This document shows positions 31,657-40,327 of a stretch of DNA of 64,000 nucleotides, piece by piece. The position numbers and the translations under genes were made by a program. Positions within the stretch are counted from its first letter, which is position 1, and each line of letters starts with the position of its first letter. This DNA is from Mycobacterium fragae (GTDB lineage: Bacteria > Actinomycetota > Actinomycetes > Mycobacteriales > Mycobacteriaceae), in the NCBI RefSeq assembly GCF_002102185.1, contig NZ_LQOW01000031.1, positions 673,342 to 737,341 of the forward strand. The letters run 5' to 3'. Under the pieces are notes generated by a model. That model had not been told where the DNA came from. It searched no databases and saw only the letters and a program-made list of their open reading frames with translations.

Positions 31657-32118
31657 ATGAGCGTCGCGACGTCGTTACTCACCGCGTGCAGCGGGTTTCT
31701 GCTCGCCGTGCTGTGGATGGACCTGATGTTCGACACACAGGTCCTCGGCCGCCGAGACGCCCGCGATGAGCTGCCGGAATCGGTGTTGGCCTCTATCGCG
31801 GCCTACTACCGGCGTGCGACCACCGGATCGCGACCGATGAACCGGCTCATCGCCGTCGTCATGGTCGTCTTGCTGGCAGCATTGGCGATCCGCGCGGTCC
31901 GCGGGCATGACCCGGGCTGGTTGGTGGCCGCCTCGGCAGTGCTGGCGGGCGCCCCGATTGGGCTGGCCTTGACGCGCACTGTCCCCAACGCGGTCCGGCT
32001 CGGCAGTCGTTCGGACGACACGGCCCGCCAAAGCCGGCTGGCCCGCGCCATCTGCCGGGATCATCTGATGTGCGCCGGCTGCATGCTGGCATTCGTCGTC
32101 TTGTGGGTGGTGTACTAA
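31657..32118 (+). CDS. Small integral membrane protein
   Basis: A 153-residue protein with four likely membrane helices: residues 5-23 (LLTACSGFLLAVLWMDLMF), 62-81 (LIAVVMVVLLAALAIRAV), 88-106 (WLVAASAVLAGAPIGLAL) and 138-153 (MCAGCMLAFVVLWVVY). Between helices 1 and 2 lies a polar stretch with VLGRRDARDELPESVLASIA. No transporter or enzyme motif is present. It stands alone between divergent SDR and the nitronate monooxygenase-like gene, whose KstR-type box begins three bases after this stop codon. Function unknown. Confidence 0.75.
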   Translation: MSVATSLLTACSGFLLAVLWMDLMFDTQVLGRRDARDELPESVLASIAAYYRRATTGSRPMNRLIAVVMVVLLAALAIRAVRGHDPGWLVAASAVLAGAPIGLALTRTVPNAVRLGSRSDDTARQSRLARAICRDHLMCAGCMLAFVVLWVVY

Positions 32119-32120
32119 AC

Positions 32121-32134
32121 TAGAACACGTTTCA
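32121..32134 (+). promoter_or_regulatory. KstR-type operator (TnnAACnnGTTnnA)
   Basis: TAGAACACGTTTCA matches the 14-base KstR motif TnnAACnnGTTnnA exactly. It lies 27 bases upstream of the ATG at 32161 and just after the previous stop codon. KstR is the TetR-type repressor of cholesterol-catabolism genes in mycobacteria. From memory, the M. tuberculosis homologue Rv1894c belongs to the KstR regulon, which supports the assignment. Confidence 0.72.
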
Positions 32135-32160
32135 ATTCGGCCAGCGATTCAGGAGCAGGC

Positions 32161-33291
32161 ATGCATACCCCCATCTGTGACGAACTCGGGATCGAGTTTC
32201 CGATCTTTGCTTTTACGCACTGCCGCGATGTCGTCGTCGCGGTCAGCAAAGCGGGCGGCTTCGGCGTGCTTGGCGCGGTCGGCTTCACGCCGGAACAGCT
32301 GGAGATCGAACTGAACTGGATCGACGAGAACATCGGCGACCACCCGTACGGCGTCGACATCGTGATCCCGAACAAATACGAGGGCATGGACGCGCACCTG
32401 TCCGCCGAAGAGCTGGCTGAAACGCTGCGCAAGATGGTGCCGCAGGAGCACCTGGACTTCGCCAAGAAGATTCTCGCCGACCACGGGGTCCCCGTGGAGA
32501 ACGCAGACGAGGACACCTTGCAGTTGCTGGGCTGGACCGAGGCGACCGCCACGCCGCAGGTCGAGGTGGCCCTGAAGCATCCGAAGGTGGCGATGATCGC
32601 CAATGCGCTCGGCACCCCACCGGCGGACATGATCAAGCACGTCCACGATTCCGGTCGCAAGGTGGCCGCGCTGTGCGGCTCACCGTCTCAGGCCAGAAAG
32701 CACGCCGACGCGGGGGTGGACGTCATCATCGCCCAGGGCGGTGAGGCCGGCGGACACTGCGGCGAGGTGGGCTCGATCGTGCTGTGGCCGCAGGTCGTCA
32801 AGGAGGTCGCCCCGATACCGGTGCTCGCGGCAGGCGGCATCGGCAGTGGTCAGCAGATCGCCGCGGCTCTGGCGCTGGGCGCGCAGGGCGCCTGGACCGG
32901 TTCGCAGTGGCTGATGGTCGAGGAAGCCTCCAACACCCCCGTCCAGCAGGCGGCATACGCCAAGGCGGACAGCCGGGACACCGTCCGCAGTCGCTCGTTC
33001 ACCGGCAAGCCGGCCCGAATGCTGCGCAACGACTGGACCGAGGCCTGGGAGAAGCCGGAGAACCCGAAGCCGTTGGGCATGCCGCTGCAGTACATGGTCT
33101 CCGGGATGGCGGTGCGGGCCACCAACAAGTACCCAAACGAGACCGTCGACGTCGCGTTCAACCCCGTCGGACAGGTGGTCGGGCAGTTCAGCAAAGTGGA
33201 GAAGACGTCGACGGTCATCGAGCGCTGGGTGCAGGAGTACCTGGAAGCGACGAACCGGCTGGACGAGCTCAACGCCGCAGCCAGCGTCTGA
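32161..33291 (+). CDS. Nitronate monooxygenase-family flavoprotein (Rv1894c-like)
   Basis: A 376-residue TIM-barrel flavoprotein starting MHTPICDELGIEFPIFAFTH. It has the NMO/enoyl-reductase FMN pattern: VVVAVSKAGGFGVLGAVGFT, VIIAQGGEAGGHCGEVGSIV (Q-G-x-E-A-G-G-H), IPVLAAGGIGSGQQIAAALA and ALGAQGAWTGSQWLMVEEAS. Such enzymes oxidise nitronates or reduce enoyl substrates. The perfect KstR box in its promoter places it in the sterol regulon, and I recall that the M. tuberculosis homologue Rv1894c is KstR-controlled. It is followed by the convergent gene ending at 33360, so it is probably transcribed alone. Confidence 0.87.
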   Translation: MHTPICDELGIEFPIFAFTHCRDVVVAVSKAGGFGVLGAVGFTPEQLEIELNWIDENIGDHPYGVDIVIPNKYEGMDAHLSAEELAETLRKMVPQEHLDFAKKILADHGVPVENADEDTLQLLGWTEATATPQVEVALKHPKVAMIANALGTPPADMIKHVHDSGRKVAALCGSPSQARKHADAGVDVIIAQGGEAGGHCGEVGSIVLWPQVVKEVAPIPVLAAGGIGSGQQIAAALALGAQGAWTGSQWLMVEEASNTPVQQAAYAKADSRDTVRSRSFTGKPARMLRNDWTEAWEKPENPKPLGMPLQYMVSGMAVRATNKYPNETVDVAFNPVGQVVGQFSKVEKTSTVIERWVQEYLEATNRLDELNAAASV

Positions 33292-33359
33292 TCACTCGTC
33301 GTCGGCGTTTTTGCCGGTGATTACCTCCAGATTCCCCGTTTGTGTGATCTGGATATCTA

Positions 33360-33809
33360 TTACGGGTTCGGGTTATCGCTGGTGATACCTGTGTCTGAGG
33401 GGAACCCTCCGCTTTGAAGCGGGAACCCGCCGTTGGTCAATTGCCCGATCTGCCAGCCATGTTCGGTGCAGAGCATCGGAAGCCCGTCGGGAGACTGGGC
33501 CGACAACCCCCGCGGGTTGTCACACGGGGCACCGACCTGCTGGACCCCGCGCAGCGGGTAGGTGACCACCCAGTAGCCCGATTGCGCGGCCGGGAACTGG
33601 TGGGTGATGAAGTGGCACGCTTCGGCCTGACCGTTCGGGCCGCGTCCGTAGATGAACCGCTCGTAGTTGTCGCACGGAGCACCCAACGAGGCGTCGTAGT
33701 TCATCCCGGGCACATCGCCGTCGTAGTGCTGGGGGTCAGCGGCGGCAGTCGGTGCCAGGCTCACAGTTGTCGCGGCGATCGCAGCGGCGGTGAACAGTTC
33801 GCGAATCAT
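33360..33809 (-). CDS. Secreted conserved hypothetical protein (Rv1891-like)
   Basis: About 149 residues from ATG 33809 (MIRELFTAAAIAATTVSLAP), which gives a clean Sec signal peptide ending TAAADPQHYDG. The mature part has four or more Cys (GAPCDNYERF, GQAEACHFITHQ, GAPCDNPRGL, PMLCTEHGWQ), likely as disulfides, and a Pro/Gly-rich C-terminus (GFPLQSGGFPSDTGI). The same layout (DGDVPGMNYDASLGAPC) is the one I recall for Rv1891, a small secreted M. tuberculosis protein of unknown function. Longer frames upstream lack a signal peptide. It is convergent with the nitronate monooxygenase-like gene and divergent from the P450. Confidence 0.8.
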   Translation of the reverse strand: MIRELFTAAAIAATTVSLAPTAAADPQHYDGDVPGMNYDASLGAPCDNYERFIYGRGPNGQAEACHFITHQFPAAQSGYWVVTYPLRGVQQVGAPCDNPRGLSAQSPDGLPMLCTEHGWQIGQLTNGGFPLQSGGFPSDTGITSDNPNP

Positions 33810-33975
33810 GACCAACACCATAACGAGTAGGGCCTCGGCCACAAGGTCGTTTCGCCGCGTACGCGCTGTGTGCCGGTCGAAGCCGCTCGCGAGAACACGT
33901 TCCATTTCCGGGATCGCGATGCTTTACTGAGCCAGAACGGGTCGAATACCAGTCGTATTACTAGGAGTGCCCCCG

Positions 33976-35235
33976 ATGCCGACTCCGAACCTCCCACCCG
34001 GATTCGATTTCACCGATCCTGGCATCTACGCCGAGCGCCTTCCCGTCGAGGAACTGGCCGAGATGCGGCGGTGCGCGCCGATCTGGTGGAACGAACAGCC
34101 ATACGGCGTTGGGGGGTTCGACGACGGCGGCTATTGGGTGGTGACCAAGCACAAGGACGTCAAAGAGATCTCGCTGCGCAGCGACGTGTTCTCCAGCCTG
34201 GAAAAGACCGCGTTGCCGCGCTACAAGGACGGCACGGTCGGTGAGCAGGTCGAGCGCGGCAAGTTCGTGCTGCTGAACATGGACGCGCCGCAGCACACTC
34301 GGCTACGCAAGATCGTCTCGCGGGCCTTCACGCCGCGCGCGGTCGAACGCCTGCGCGACGACCTCAACGAGCGCGCGCAGCGCATCGTCGCGGCCGCCGC
34401 GGCCGAGGGTTGCGGCGACTTCGTCGAGCAGGTGTCGTGTGAGCTGCCGCTGCAGGCCATCGCCGGGTTGATGGGCGTGCCGCAGGAAGACCGTAAGAAA
34501 CTGTTTCACTGGTCGAATCAGATGGTCGGCGACCAGGATCCGGAGTTCGCGAACAACGACGCCATCACCGCGTCGGTCGAGCTGATCATGTACGGCATGC
34601 AGATGGCCGCCGAAAAGACCAAGAACCCTGGACAGGATCTGGTGACCACGCTGGTCCAGGCCGACGTCGACGGGCACAAGCTTTCCGAGGACGAGTTCGG
34701 GTTCTTCGTCATCCTGCTGGCGGTCGCCGGCAACGAGACCACGCGTAACTCCATCACTCAAGGGATGATGGCCTTCACCGACTACCCGGACCAGTGGGAG
34801 CTGTTCAAGCGTGAGCGCCCGGCGACGGCCGCGGACGAAATCGTCCGGTGGGCGACTCCGGTGACGTCGTTCCAGCGCACCGCGCTGCAGGACTACGAGT
34901 TGTCCGGGGTACAGATCAAAAAGGGGCAGCGGGTGGTGATGTTCTACCGCTCCGCGAACTTCGACGAGGACGTGTTCGACGATCCGTTCACCTTCAACAT
35001 CCTGCGTGATCCCAACCCGCACGTGGGGTTTGGCGGCACGGGTGCGCACTACTGCATGGGCGCGAATCTGGCGCGGATGACGATCGACCTGATCTTCAAC
35101 GCGATCGCCGACCAGATACCCGATCTCACATCCGCGGGTAAGCCCGAGCGGCTGCGGTCGGGATGGCTCAACGGCATCAAGCACTGGCAGGTCGACTACC
35201 ACACCACTGGAGCGAAATGCCCGGTGGCACATTAA
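33976..35235 (+). CDS. cyp125: Cytochrome P450, CYP125 family (sterol C26/27 hydroxylase paralogue)
   Basis: About 419 residues from ATG 33976, with AGGAG nine bases upstream; a GTG three codons earlier overlaps that site. The I-helix reads VAGNETTRNSITQGMMAF, the E-x-x-R is in DEIVRWATPV and the heme loop is VGFGGTGAHYCMGANLARM. The N-terminus NLPPGFDFTDPGIYAERLP and the C-terminal LNGIKHWQVDYH are nearly identical to those I recall for CYP125A1. That enzyme oxidises the terminal carbon of cholesterol's side chain. The KstR-like match upstream (near 33936-33949) is imperfect. It is followed after ten bases by the zinc dehydrogenase, which could take the alcohol further. Confidence 0.9.
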   Translation: MPTPNLPPGFDFTDPGIYAERLPVEELAEMRRCAPIWWNEQPYGVGGFDDGGYWVVTKHKDVKEISLRSDVFSSLEKTALPRYKDGTVGEQVERGKFVLLNMDAPQHTRLRKIVSRAFTPRAVERLRDDLNERAQRIVAAAAAEGCGDFVEQVSCELPLQAIAGLMGVPQEDRKKLFHWSNQMVGDQDPEFANNDAITASVELIMYGMQMAAEKTKNPGQDLVTTLVQADVDGHKLSEDEFGFFVILLAVAGNETTRNSITQGMMAFTDYPDQWELFKRERPATAADEIVRWATPVTSFQRTALQDYELSGVQIKKGQRVVMFYRSANFDEDVFDDPFTFNILRDPNPHVGFGGTGAHYCMGANLARMTIDLIFNAIADQIPDLTSAGKPERLRSGWLNGIKHWQVDYHTTGAKCPVAH

Positions 35236-35245
35236 AATAACCTCA

Positions 35246-36259
35246 ATGGCCACTCATCGGGCTGTCCAAGTGTCCGCCGCTGGCGCCACACTGGAGTTAG
35301 CCGACGTCGAAACGCCATCCCCGGGCCGTGACGAAGTTCGGATCGCGGTTTCCGCGTGCGGCGTCTGTGGCACCGACCGTGCCTTCGTCCACGGCGGCTT
35401 CCCGGACATGTCATGGCCGCTGACTCCTGGCCATGAAATCGCCGGAACCGTCGCCGAAGTCGGTGCCGGCGTCACCGACTTCGCGGTGGGTGACCGCGTC
35501 GCGGTCGGTTGGTTCGGCGGGTGCTGCTATCACTGCATCCCGTGCCGCAAAGGCGATTTCATTCATTGCGAGAACATGAAGGTGCCCAGCTGGCAGTATC
35601 CCGGCGGCTACGCGGAGTCGGTGACGGTGCCCGCCAGCGCGCTCGCCCGCATCCCGTCCGAGCTGTCCTTCGCCGAAGCCGCGCCGATGGGCTGCGCCGG
35701 GGTCACCACCTACAACGCGTTACGCAACACGAAAGCCATGGCCGGTGATCGGGTGGCCGTCCTCGGCATCGGCGGCCTTGGGCATCTCGGTGTCCAGTTC
35801 TGCCGGGCGATGGGTTTCGAGACCATCGCGATCGCCCGCGGCACCGACAAAGCTGATGACGCACGCAAGTTGGGCGCGCACCACTACATCGACTCCACCG
35901 CCGGTGACGTCAGTGCAGCCATGCGTGCGCTCGGTGGCGTATCGGTTGTCCTTGCCACTGCGGGTAATTCGGACGCCATGGCGGCCACCGTGGGCGGGCT
36001 TCTCCCCCGCGGTGAGCTGATCACCATCGGTGTCACACCCGATCCTTTGCCGATCAGCCCGGCACAGCTGATCGGACCCGGCCTGTCCATCACCGGCCAC
36101 CCGTCGGGCACCGCACGCGAAGTCGAAGAGACCATGCAATTCGCGGTGATGTCGGGCGTGCGCGCATGGATCGAGGAACGACCACTCGCCCAAGCCGCTG
36201 ACGCGTACGCGGCCATGGAGCAGGGACGCCCGCGTTACCGCGTGGTGATCACCGTCTGA
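35246..36259 (+). CDS. Zinc-dependent alcohol dehydrogenase (MDR superfamily, Rv1895-like)
   Basis: A 337-residue medium-chain dehydrogenase. The catalytic-zinc region is SACGVCGTDRAFVHG with PLTPGHEIAGTVAEVGAGVT (C, H-E). The structural-zinc lobe reads FGGCCYHCIPCRKGDFIHCE with four cysteines. The Rossmann loop is VAVLGIGGLGHLGVQFCRAM (G-x-G-G-L-G). It follows the CYP125 gene by ten bases in the same direction, so the alcohol made by the P450 may be its substrate, although CYP125 enzymes can carry the oxidation to the acid themselves. Rv1895 of M. tuberculosis is the remembered counterpart, where it lies next to Rv1894c. Confidence 0.87.
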   Translation: MATHRAVQVSAAGATLELADVETPSPGRDEVRIAVSACGVCGTDRAFVHGGFPDMSWPLTPGHEIAGTVAEVGAGVTDFAVGDRVAVGWFGGCCYHCIPCRKGDFIHCENMKVPSWQYPGGYAESVTVPASALARIPSELSFAEAAPMGCAGVTTYNALRNTKAMAGDRVAVLGIGGLGHLGVQFCRAMGFETIAIARGTDKADDARKLGAHHYIDSTAGDVSAAMRALGGVSVVLATAGNSDAMAATVGGLLPRGELITIGVTPDPLPISPAQLIGPGLSITGHPSGTAREVEETMQFAVMSGVRAWIEERPLAQAADAYAAMEQGRPRYRVVITV

Positions 36260-36260
36260 G

Positions 36261-36824
36261 GTGGCCGGCACCGCGTGGACCCTCAACGCATCCGACGGTG
36301 AGTTGCTCGTTCATACCGGGGTCACCGGCAGGGCGGCGCGAATGGGGCATCGCCTCACCATCGCGATGAAGCGCTGGCAGGCCACCGTGAGGTGGTCTGA
36401 TGGTGAACCCGCGGCGGCGCAGCTGACGGTCGACGTGGACTCGCTGGAAGTTCTGCGCGGCGAAGGTGGCCTCACGCCGTTGTCGGCCCCGGAAAAGACC
36501 CTGATCCGGTCAAATGCGTTGCGACAGCTGAACGCCGGCCGCTTTCCCCGGATAAGCTTCGACGCCAACAGCATTGAAAAGAGCGGGGACGGCTATCGTC
36601 TGGCCGGGACACTGCAGATCCGCGGAAAGACACGAGCGCAGACAATCGACCTGCGCACCGACGATCTCGGCGATGTCTGGCGGTTGTCCAGTCAGGCCCG
36701 CGTTCGCCAATCCGATTTCGGGGTAAACCGATACTCGCTATTGATGGGCTCGTTGAAGGTCGCCGACGACGTCACCGTGTCGTTCACCGCGCAGCGAACC
36801 AAGGATTTCGCCGACGAGACGTGA
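36261..36824 (+). CDS. YceI-like lipid-binding protein
   Basis: A 187-residue protein from GTG 36261, two bases after the dehydrogenase stop, so probably in the same transcript. It has the YceI-type beta-barrel outline: AWTLNASDGELLVHTGVTGR, MGHRLTIAMKRWQATVRW, AAQLTVDVDSLEVLRGEGGL, RFPRISFDANSIEKSGDGYR, YRLAGTLQIRGKTRAQTIDL and VRQSDFGVNRYSLLMGSLKV. YceI proteins bind isoprenoid or other long lipids in a pocket. No signal peptide is visible, unlike the periplasmic E. coli protein. The likely ligand is a lipid, but it is not known. Confidence 0.82.
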   Translation: MAGTAWTLNASDGELLVHTGVTGRAARMGHRLTIAMKRWQATVRWSDGEPAAAQLTVDVDSLEVLRGEGGLTPLSAPEKTLIRSNALRQLNAGRFPRISFDANSIEKSGDGYRLAGTLQIRGKTRAQTIDLRTDDLGDVWRLSSQARVRQSDFGVNRYSLLMGSLKVADDVTVSFTAQRTKDFADET

Positions 36825-36920
36825 TGTCCACTCTTCCGGAATTGCTTGGGTTGACGGCCTTTATTGCGAAACAATCGGGGACGGCTCGATCGAGCCGAAC
36901 CGCGTAAGGAGCTGCCGATC

Positions 36921-37616
36921 ATGCAACCCGAACCCACGTCCTATCCCGTCCGCGTTCGAGGCGACCTCGATCCTGCGTTGTCGCGCTGGCAATGGCTGAT
37001 CAAATGGATCCTCGCCATTCCGCACTACATCGTGCTGTTCTTCTTGCACATCGCCGCCTTCGTGGTGACGATCATCGCGTTCTTCGCGATCCTGTTCACC
37101 GGCAGATACCCACGTGCACTGTTCGACTTCAGCGTCGGCGTGAAGCGATGGCGTTGGCGTGTCGCGTTTTACGCGCTGCTCGCACTGGGCACCGACAGGT
37201 ATCCGCCGTTCAGCTTGCAGCCGAAGGACGACTATCCCGCCGACCTGGAGATCGACTACCCGGAGCGGTTGAGCCGCGGTCTTGTGCTGATCAAATGGTG
37301 GCTGCTGGCGATCCCGCACTACCTGATCCTTCTCGCCTTCTTCACCGCGGGCTGGCGCGTCCTCATGATGGACCAGGGCAAATTCGTCGGCTACGATCTG
37401 CCGCCGCTGATAACGATCCTGCTGGTGATCGCCTTGTTGGGGTTGCTGTTCACCGGGCGCTACCCGAAGGGGTTGTACGACTTCGCGATCGGAATCAACC
37501 GCTGGGCGATCAGGGTCCGTGCCTACACCACGTTGATGCGTGACGAATACCCGCCGTTTCGCCTCGACACCGGTCCGCGTGAACCGGGATCCCCGGCGGC
37601 GGCCGAAACAGCCTGA
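36921..37616 (+). CDS. DUF4389 integral membrane protein
   Basis: About 231 residues from ATG 36921, which has AAGGAG upstream. It contains two similar halves, each beginning with a charged motif and two membrane helices. The first half is RWQWLIKWILAIPHYIVLFF, a hydrophobic stretch and FTGRYPRALFDFSVGVKRW; the second is LVLIKWWLLAIPHYLILLAF followed by LFTGRYPKGLYDFAIGINRW. The repeated IPHY and FTGRYP-LFDF are the DUF4389 signature. There are about four helices per monomer. It may shape membrane or bind a lipid head group, but no function is known. It starts 96 bp after the YceI gene. Confidence 0.85.
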   Translation: MQPEPTSYPVRVRGDLDPALSRWQWLIKWILAIPHYIVLFFLHIAAFVVTIIAFFAILFTGRYPRALFDFSVGVKRWRWRVAFYALLALGTDRYPPFSLQPKDDYPADLEIDYPERLSRGLVLIKWWLLAIPHYLILLAFFTAGWRVLMMDQGKFVGYDLPPLITILLVIALLGLLFTGRYPKGLYDFAIGINRWAIRVRAYTTLMRDEYPPFRLDTGPREPGSPAAAETA

Positions 37617-37635
37617 GCGCCTTGGGCATCCGCCG

Positions 37636-38859
37636 CTACGGCGGCGGTGCCCCAGGGTTGGGCGGTGGAACCTGCGGCGGCACCGGTGGTTGCTGCGCGG
37701 GATCGTCCTGATGCCCGTGCAGGCGCTCGAGCACTCTGGTCAGGAGCGGATGTGGATTCGGCGGGGGCTCCGGCGGAGGGACCGGTTGCGGGGGCGGTGG
37801 CGGCGGTACCGGCTCGGCCGCGGGTGCCGCGGCCGGTGCTGCGGCGCTCACGCCTTGTTGCTCAACGGGTGTCGGTGAGACCTGCGGCTCTTCGATGGGC
37901 GTGGGTTCGGGGGCCGGCCGTGCCGCCGGGACCTCGACCGGTGCAGGCGGTAGAGGGGGTGCTTGCGCAATCGGCGGACTCGCCGCTTTGTGCACCGCAT
38001 GGTGAACCGGTGCGGACGCCTGCTCCGGCATCAGACGCGGGCCCACCGCGAGCGCCAGCGACGCCACGAGCGTGACCGCGCCGGCAACCAGCATCGTCCA
38101 TGCCCCCGCATGGGAAGGCTGCCGGGATCGCTGGTGCACCACCGGCGTTCGGCCGGTCGTTTCGAGAATGTCGTCGTCGGTGAACTCCGTGCACTGCGCC
38201 GCTGCCATTGCCGCGCCGCGTGCCAGGGCCAACTGTGCACCGCTTTGAGTGATCACCGGGACCGGCAGGACCTTTTCCAGCTGCCACGACAGCGAGTCGA
38301 GGTCGTTGTCAGCGCCGACGACAACCACGCCGTCCGGCCGCCACGAGCCCCGGTCGAACAGTGCGACCAGCCACTGGCTCAGCCGATCGGCACCACCGGA
38401 CAGGTGCTTGACGGCGGTCTGCGTGTCGCCGTCACTGCTGTCGACCATCACGACGGTCGTCGACTCGCTGTCCAGAACGCAGACCGCGGCCTTCTCGTAG
38501 CCGACTACCGGTGCGATGCCCTGCGCCAGCATGTCGGCGGCCTGCTGCAAGCGGATCGGAACGAGGTTATGGAAGCCGGCGTCGGTGAGCGACTCCTGCA
38601 GCAGCGCAGCTTCGGCCGCCGCGTCGTCGCTCCACGTCACCCCGATGACGTGAAGTCGCTGATCGTGGCGAGCCGTGGCGGCTTGTGCGTGCAACACGGC
38701 CTCGGTCGCCCGCTGTGAGACTTCGACGGCACGGACCCCGCCGCCGGCGTGAACCTCGAAATCCTCATGGTCCACGATGGTGCCGTCTGCGGCTCGCCCC
38801 TCGACCAGAACCCAGCCGACCGCCGTCGACGTCAGCGACAGCCCAAGTACCGTATCCAA
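37636..38859 (-). CDS. Membrane-anchored protein with ATPase-like N-domain and Pro-rich tail
   Basis: A 407-residue protein. Residues 1-230 resemble an actin/hexokinase-type fold (MDTVLGLSLTSTAVGWVLVE, CVLDSESTTVVMVDSSDGDT, LDSLSWQLEKVLPVPVITQS) but lack a clear nucleotide motif. A single membrane helix near residue 255-275 (AWTMLVAGAVTLVASLALAV) follows, then an Ala/Pro-rich extracytoplasmic tail (EPVPPPPPPQPVPPPEPPP) to the end. The topology is therefore N-in with an extended Pro-rich outer segment. The same kind of protein (DUF7159-type, uncertain) is common in mycobacteria. It is convergent with the DUF4389 gene. Function unknown. Confidence 0.75.
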   Translation of the reverse strand: MDTVLGLSLTSTAVGWVLVEGRAADGTIVDHEDFEVHAGGGVRAVEVSQRATEAVLHAQAATARHDQRLHVIGVTWSDDAAAEAALLQESLTDAGFHNLVPIRLQQAADMLAQGIAPVVGYEKAAVCVLDSESTTVVMVDSSDGDTQTAVKHLSGGADRLSQWLVALFDRGSWRPDGVVVVGADNDLDSLSWQLEKVLPVPVITQSGAQLALARGAAMAAAQCTEFTDDDILETTGRTPVVHQRSRQPSHAGAWTMLVAGAVTLVASLALAVGPRLMPEQASAPVHHAVHKAASPPIAQAPPLPPAPVEVPAARPAPEPTPIEEPQVSPTPVEQQGVSAAAPAAAPAAEPVPPPPPPQPVPPPEPPPNPHPLLTRVLERLHGHQDDPAQQPPVPPQVPPPNPGAPPP

Positions 38860-39222
38860 ATTCGCACCTCAATCAAGCCCCAGCCTCCGATGCGCCGCAG
38901 CGAACAGCACCAGGACTTGGGTGGTGGTTCGCGGGCGCCGGACGACCGGAACAGCGTGGTCTTCGTCGGCCTACCGCGGGTGAGCCTACGCGCCCATCGC
39001 GACAACGGCTGATCGGGTACCGGCTACAGATATGGCTGCACTTGCGAACTGCAGGCTCAACGACGTTGCCACGGACCGCAGCGCCGCCCGACTATCGCCG
39101 GCTCCGCGCAGGTCGGAGCGCCGTTGCAAAATCGAGACACCTTTGCGTCCTAATCGACATATGGTCTACCACAAGGTAAGTTCTGCCAAGAGCCGCGACG
39201 GCATACGACAAGGGGCACAGGT
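38860..39222. other. 363-bp non-coding gap upstream of fbpB
   Basis: No reading frame with gene-like composition is visible between the Pro-rich membrane protein start (38859) and fbpB (39223). The fbpB promoter should lie in the right half, where the AT-rich run around 39142-39180 (with CATATGG and CTACCACAAGG) stands out. I could not identify a specific sigma-factor or regulator site. Confidence 0.5.
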
Positions 39223-40203
39223 ATGACACATGTCAGCGAAAAGATGCGGGCTTGGGTGCGGCGGCTAGCGGTCGCCGCGATTGGGGCCGCCGCACTGCCG
39301 GGCCTGATCGGCCTGGTGGGTGGAACCGCTACGGCGGGGGCGTTCTCCCGGCCCGGTCTTCCGGTCGAATACCTGCAGGTGCCGTCGGGAGCCATGGGCC
39401 GCAACATCAAGGTCCAGTTCCAGCCTGGCGGTAGCAACGCGCCGGCCGTCTACTTGCTCGACGGCCTTCGTGCTCAAGACGACTACAACGGCTGGGACAT
39501 CAACACCCCTGCGTTCGAGTGGTACTACCAGTCGGGCCTCGCGATCGTCATGCCCGTGGGCGGACAGTCCAGCTTCTACACCGACTGGTACGGTCCGGCC
39601 TGCGGCAAGGCCGGTTGCACGACCTATAAGTGGGAAACCTTCCTGACCAGCGAGCTGCCCGGATACCTGGCCTCCAACAAGAGTGTCAAGCCGAACGGCA
39701 GCGCCGCGGTGGGCATCTCGATGTCGGGGGCGTCGTCCCTGATTTTGGCCGTCTACCATCCGGGGCAGTTCATCTACGCCGGCTCGCTATCGGCCTTGAT
39801 GGATCCCTCCCAGGGCATGGGGCCGTCGCTGATCGGCCTGGCGATGGGCGACGCCGGTGGATACAAGCCCGACGCCATGTGGGGCCCGTCGAGCGACCCG
39901 GCGTGGCAACGCAACGATCCGTCACTGCACATCCCGGAGCTGGTCGGCAACAACACCCGCCTGTGGATTTACTGCGGTAACGGCACCCCAACCGAGTTGG
40001 GCGGCGCCAACATGCCGGCTGAGTTCCTGGAGAACTTCGTGCGCAGCAGCAACATCAAGTTCCAGGATGCATACAACGCGGCGGGCGGGCACAACGCAGT
40101 GTTCAACTTCCCGCCCGGCGGAACCCACAGCTGGGAATACTGGGGTGCCCAGCTGAACGCGATGAAGCCTGATCTGCAGGGCGCACTGGGCGCACACGGC
40201 TGA
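39223..40203 (+). CDS. fbpB: Antigen 85 complex B, diacylglycerol acyltransferase/mycolyltransferase
   Basis: A 326-residue precursor with a signal peptide (RRLAVAAIGAAALPGLIGLV, cleaved before FSRPGLPVEYLQVP). The mature protein shows the Ag85 hallmarks: YLLDGLRAQDDYNGWDINTP, a nucleophile elbow in AVGISMSGASS, LGGANMPAEFLENFVRS (fibronectin-binding and catalytic Glu region) and GTHSWEYWGAQLNAM (catalytic His). It transfers mycolic acids to trehalose and arabinogalactan in the cell wall. By memory it is closest to FbpB (Rv1886c) rather than FbpA/C, since FSRPGLPVEYL and GGYKPDAMWGPSSDPAW match. A strong hairpin terminator follows at 40217. The chorismate mutase and rpfC genes that I recall next to fbpB in M. 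tuberculosis are absent here. Confidence 0.95.
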   Translation: MTHVSEKMRAWVRRLAVAAIGAAALPGLIGLVGGTATAGAFSRPGLPVEYLQVPSGAMGRNIKVQFQPGGSNAPAVYLLDGLRAQDDYNGWDINTPAFEWYYQSGLAIVMPVGGQSSFYTDWYGPACGKAGCTTYKWETFLTSELPGYLASNKSVKPNGSAAVGISMSGASSLILAVYHPGQFIYAGSLSALMDPSQGMGPSLIGLAMGDAGGYKPDAMWGPSSDPAWQRNDPSLHIPELVGNNTRLWIYCGNGTPTELGGANMPAEFLENFVRSSNIKFQDAYNAAGGHNAVFNFPPGGTHSWEYWGAQLNAMKPDLQGALGAHG

Positions 40204-40216
40204 CAACGACGAACAA

Positions 40217-40253
40217 GACTGCGCCTGACGGTTGTCCGTCAGGCGCAGTTTTC
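40217..40253 (+). terminator. Rho-independent terminator after fbpB
   Basis: The arms CTGCGCCTGACGG (40219-40231) and CCGTCAGGCGCAG (40236-40248) pair perfectly over 13 bp around a TTGT loop, extended by one A-T pair, and TTTT follows. This is a clear intrinsic terminator, unusual in this GC-rich genome, and ends fbpB transcription 14 bases after its stop. Confidence 0.85.
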
Positions 40254-40327
40254 TGTCCCTTTCCGTACGCGGGTGACGCGCGCACAATCGGAAACGCGAG
40301 CACGACAAGAAGGAAAGGTTGACGGCG

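Noticed and set aside
33292..33359. Terminator between the nitronate monooxygenase-like gene and the Rv1891-like gene
   Set aside because: CCAGAT/ATCTGG gives only a 6-bp stem with a 14-base loop and no T-run.
33945..33959. Short dyad AATAC-N5-GTATT upstream of the CYP125 gene as a specific operator
   Set aside because: Arms of five bases occur by chance; it does not match KstR or another consensus I can name. Mentioned only within a finding.
38685..39179. Possible small plus-strand gene(s) before fbpB
   Set aside because: Frames are Arg/Pro-rich, lack ribosome-binding sites and partly overlap the Pro-rich membrane gene; treated as non-coding.
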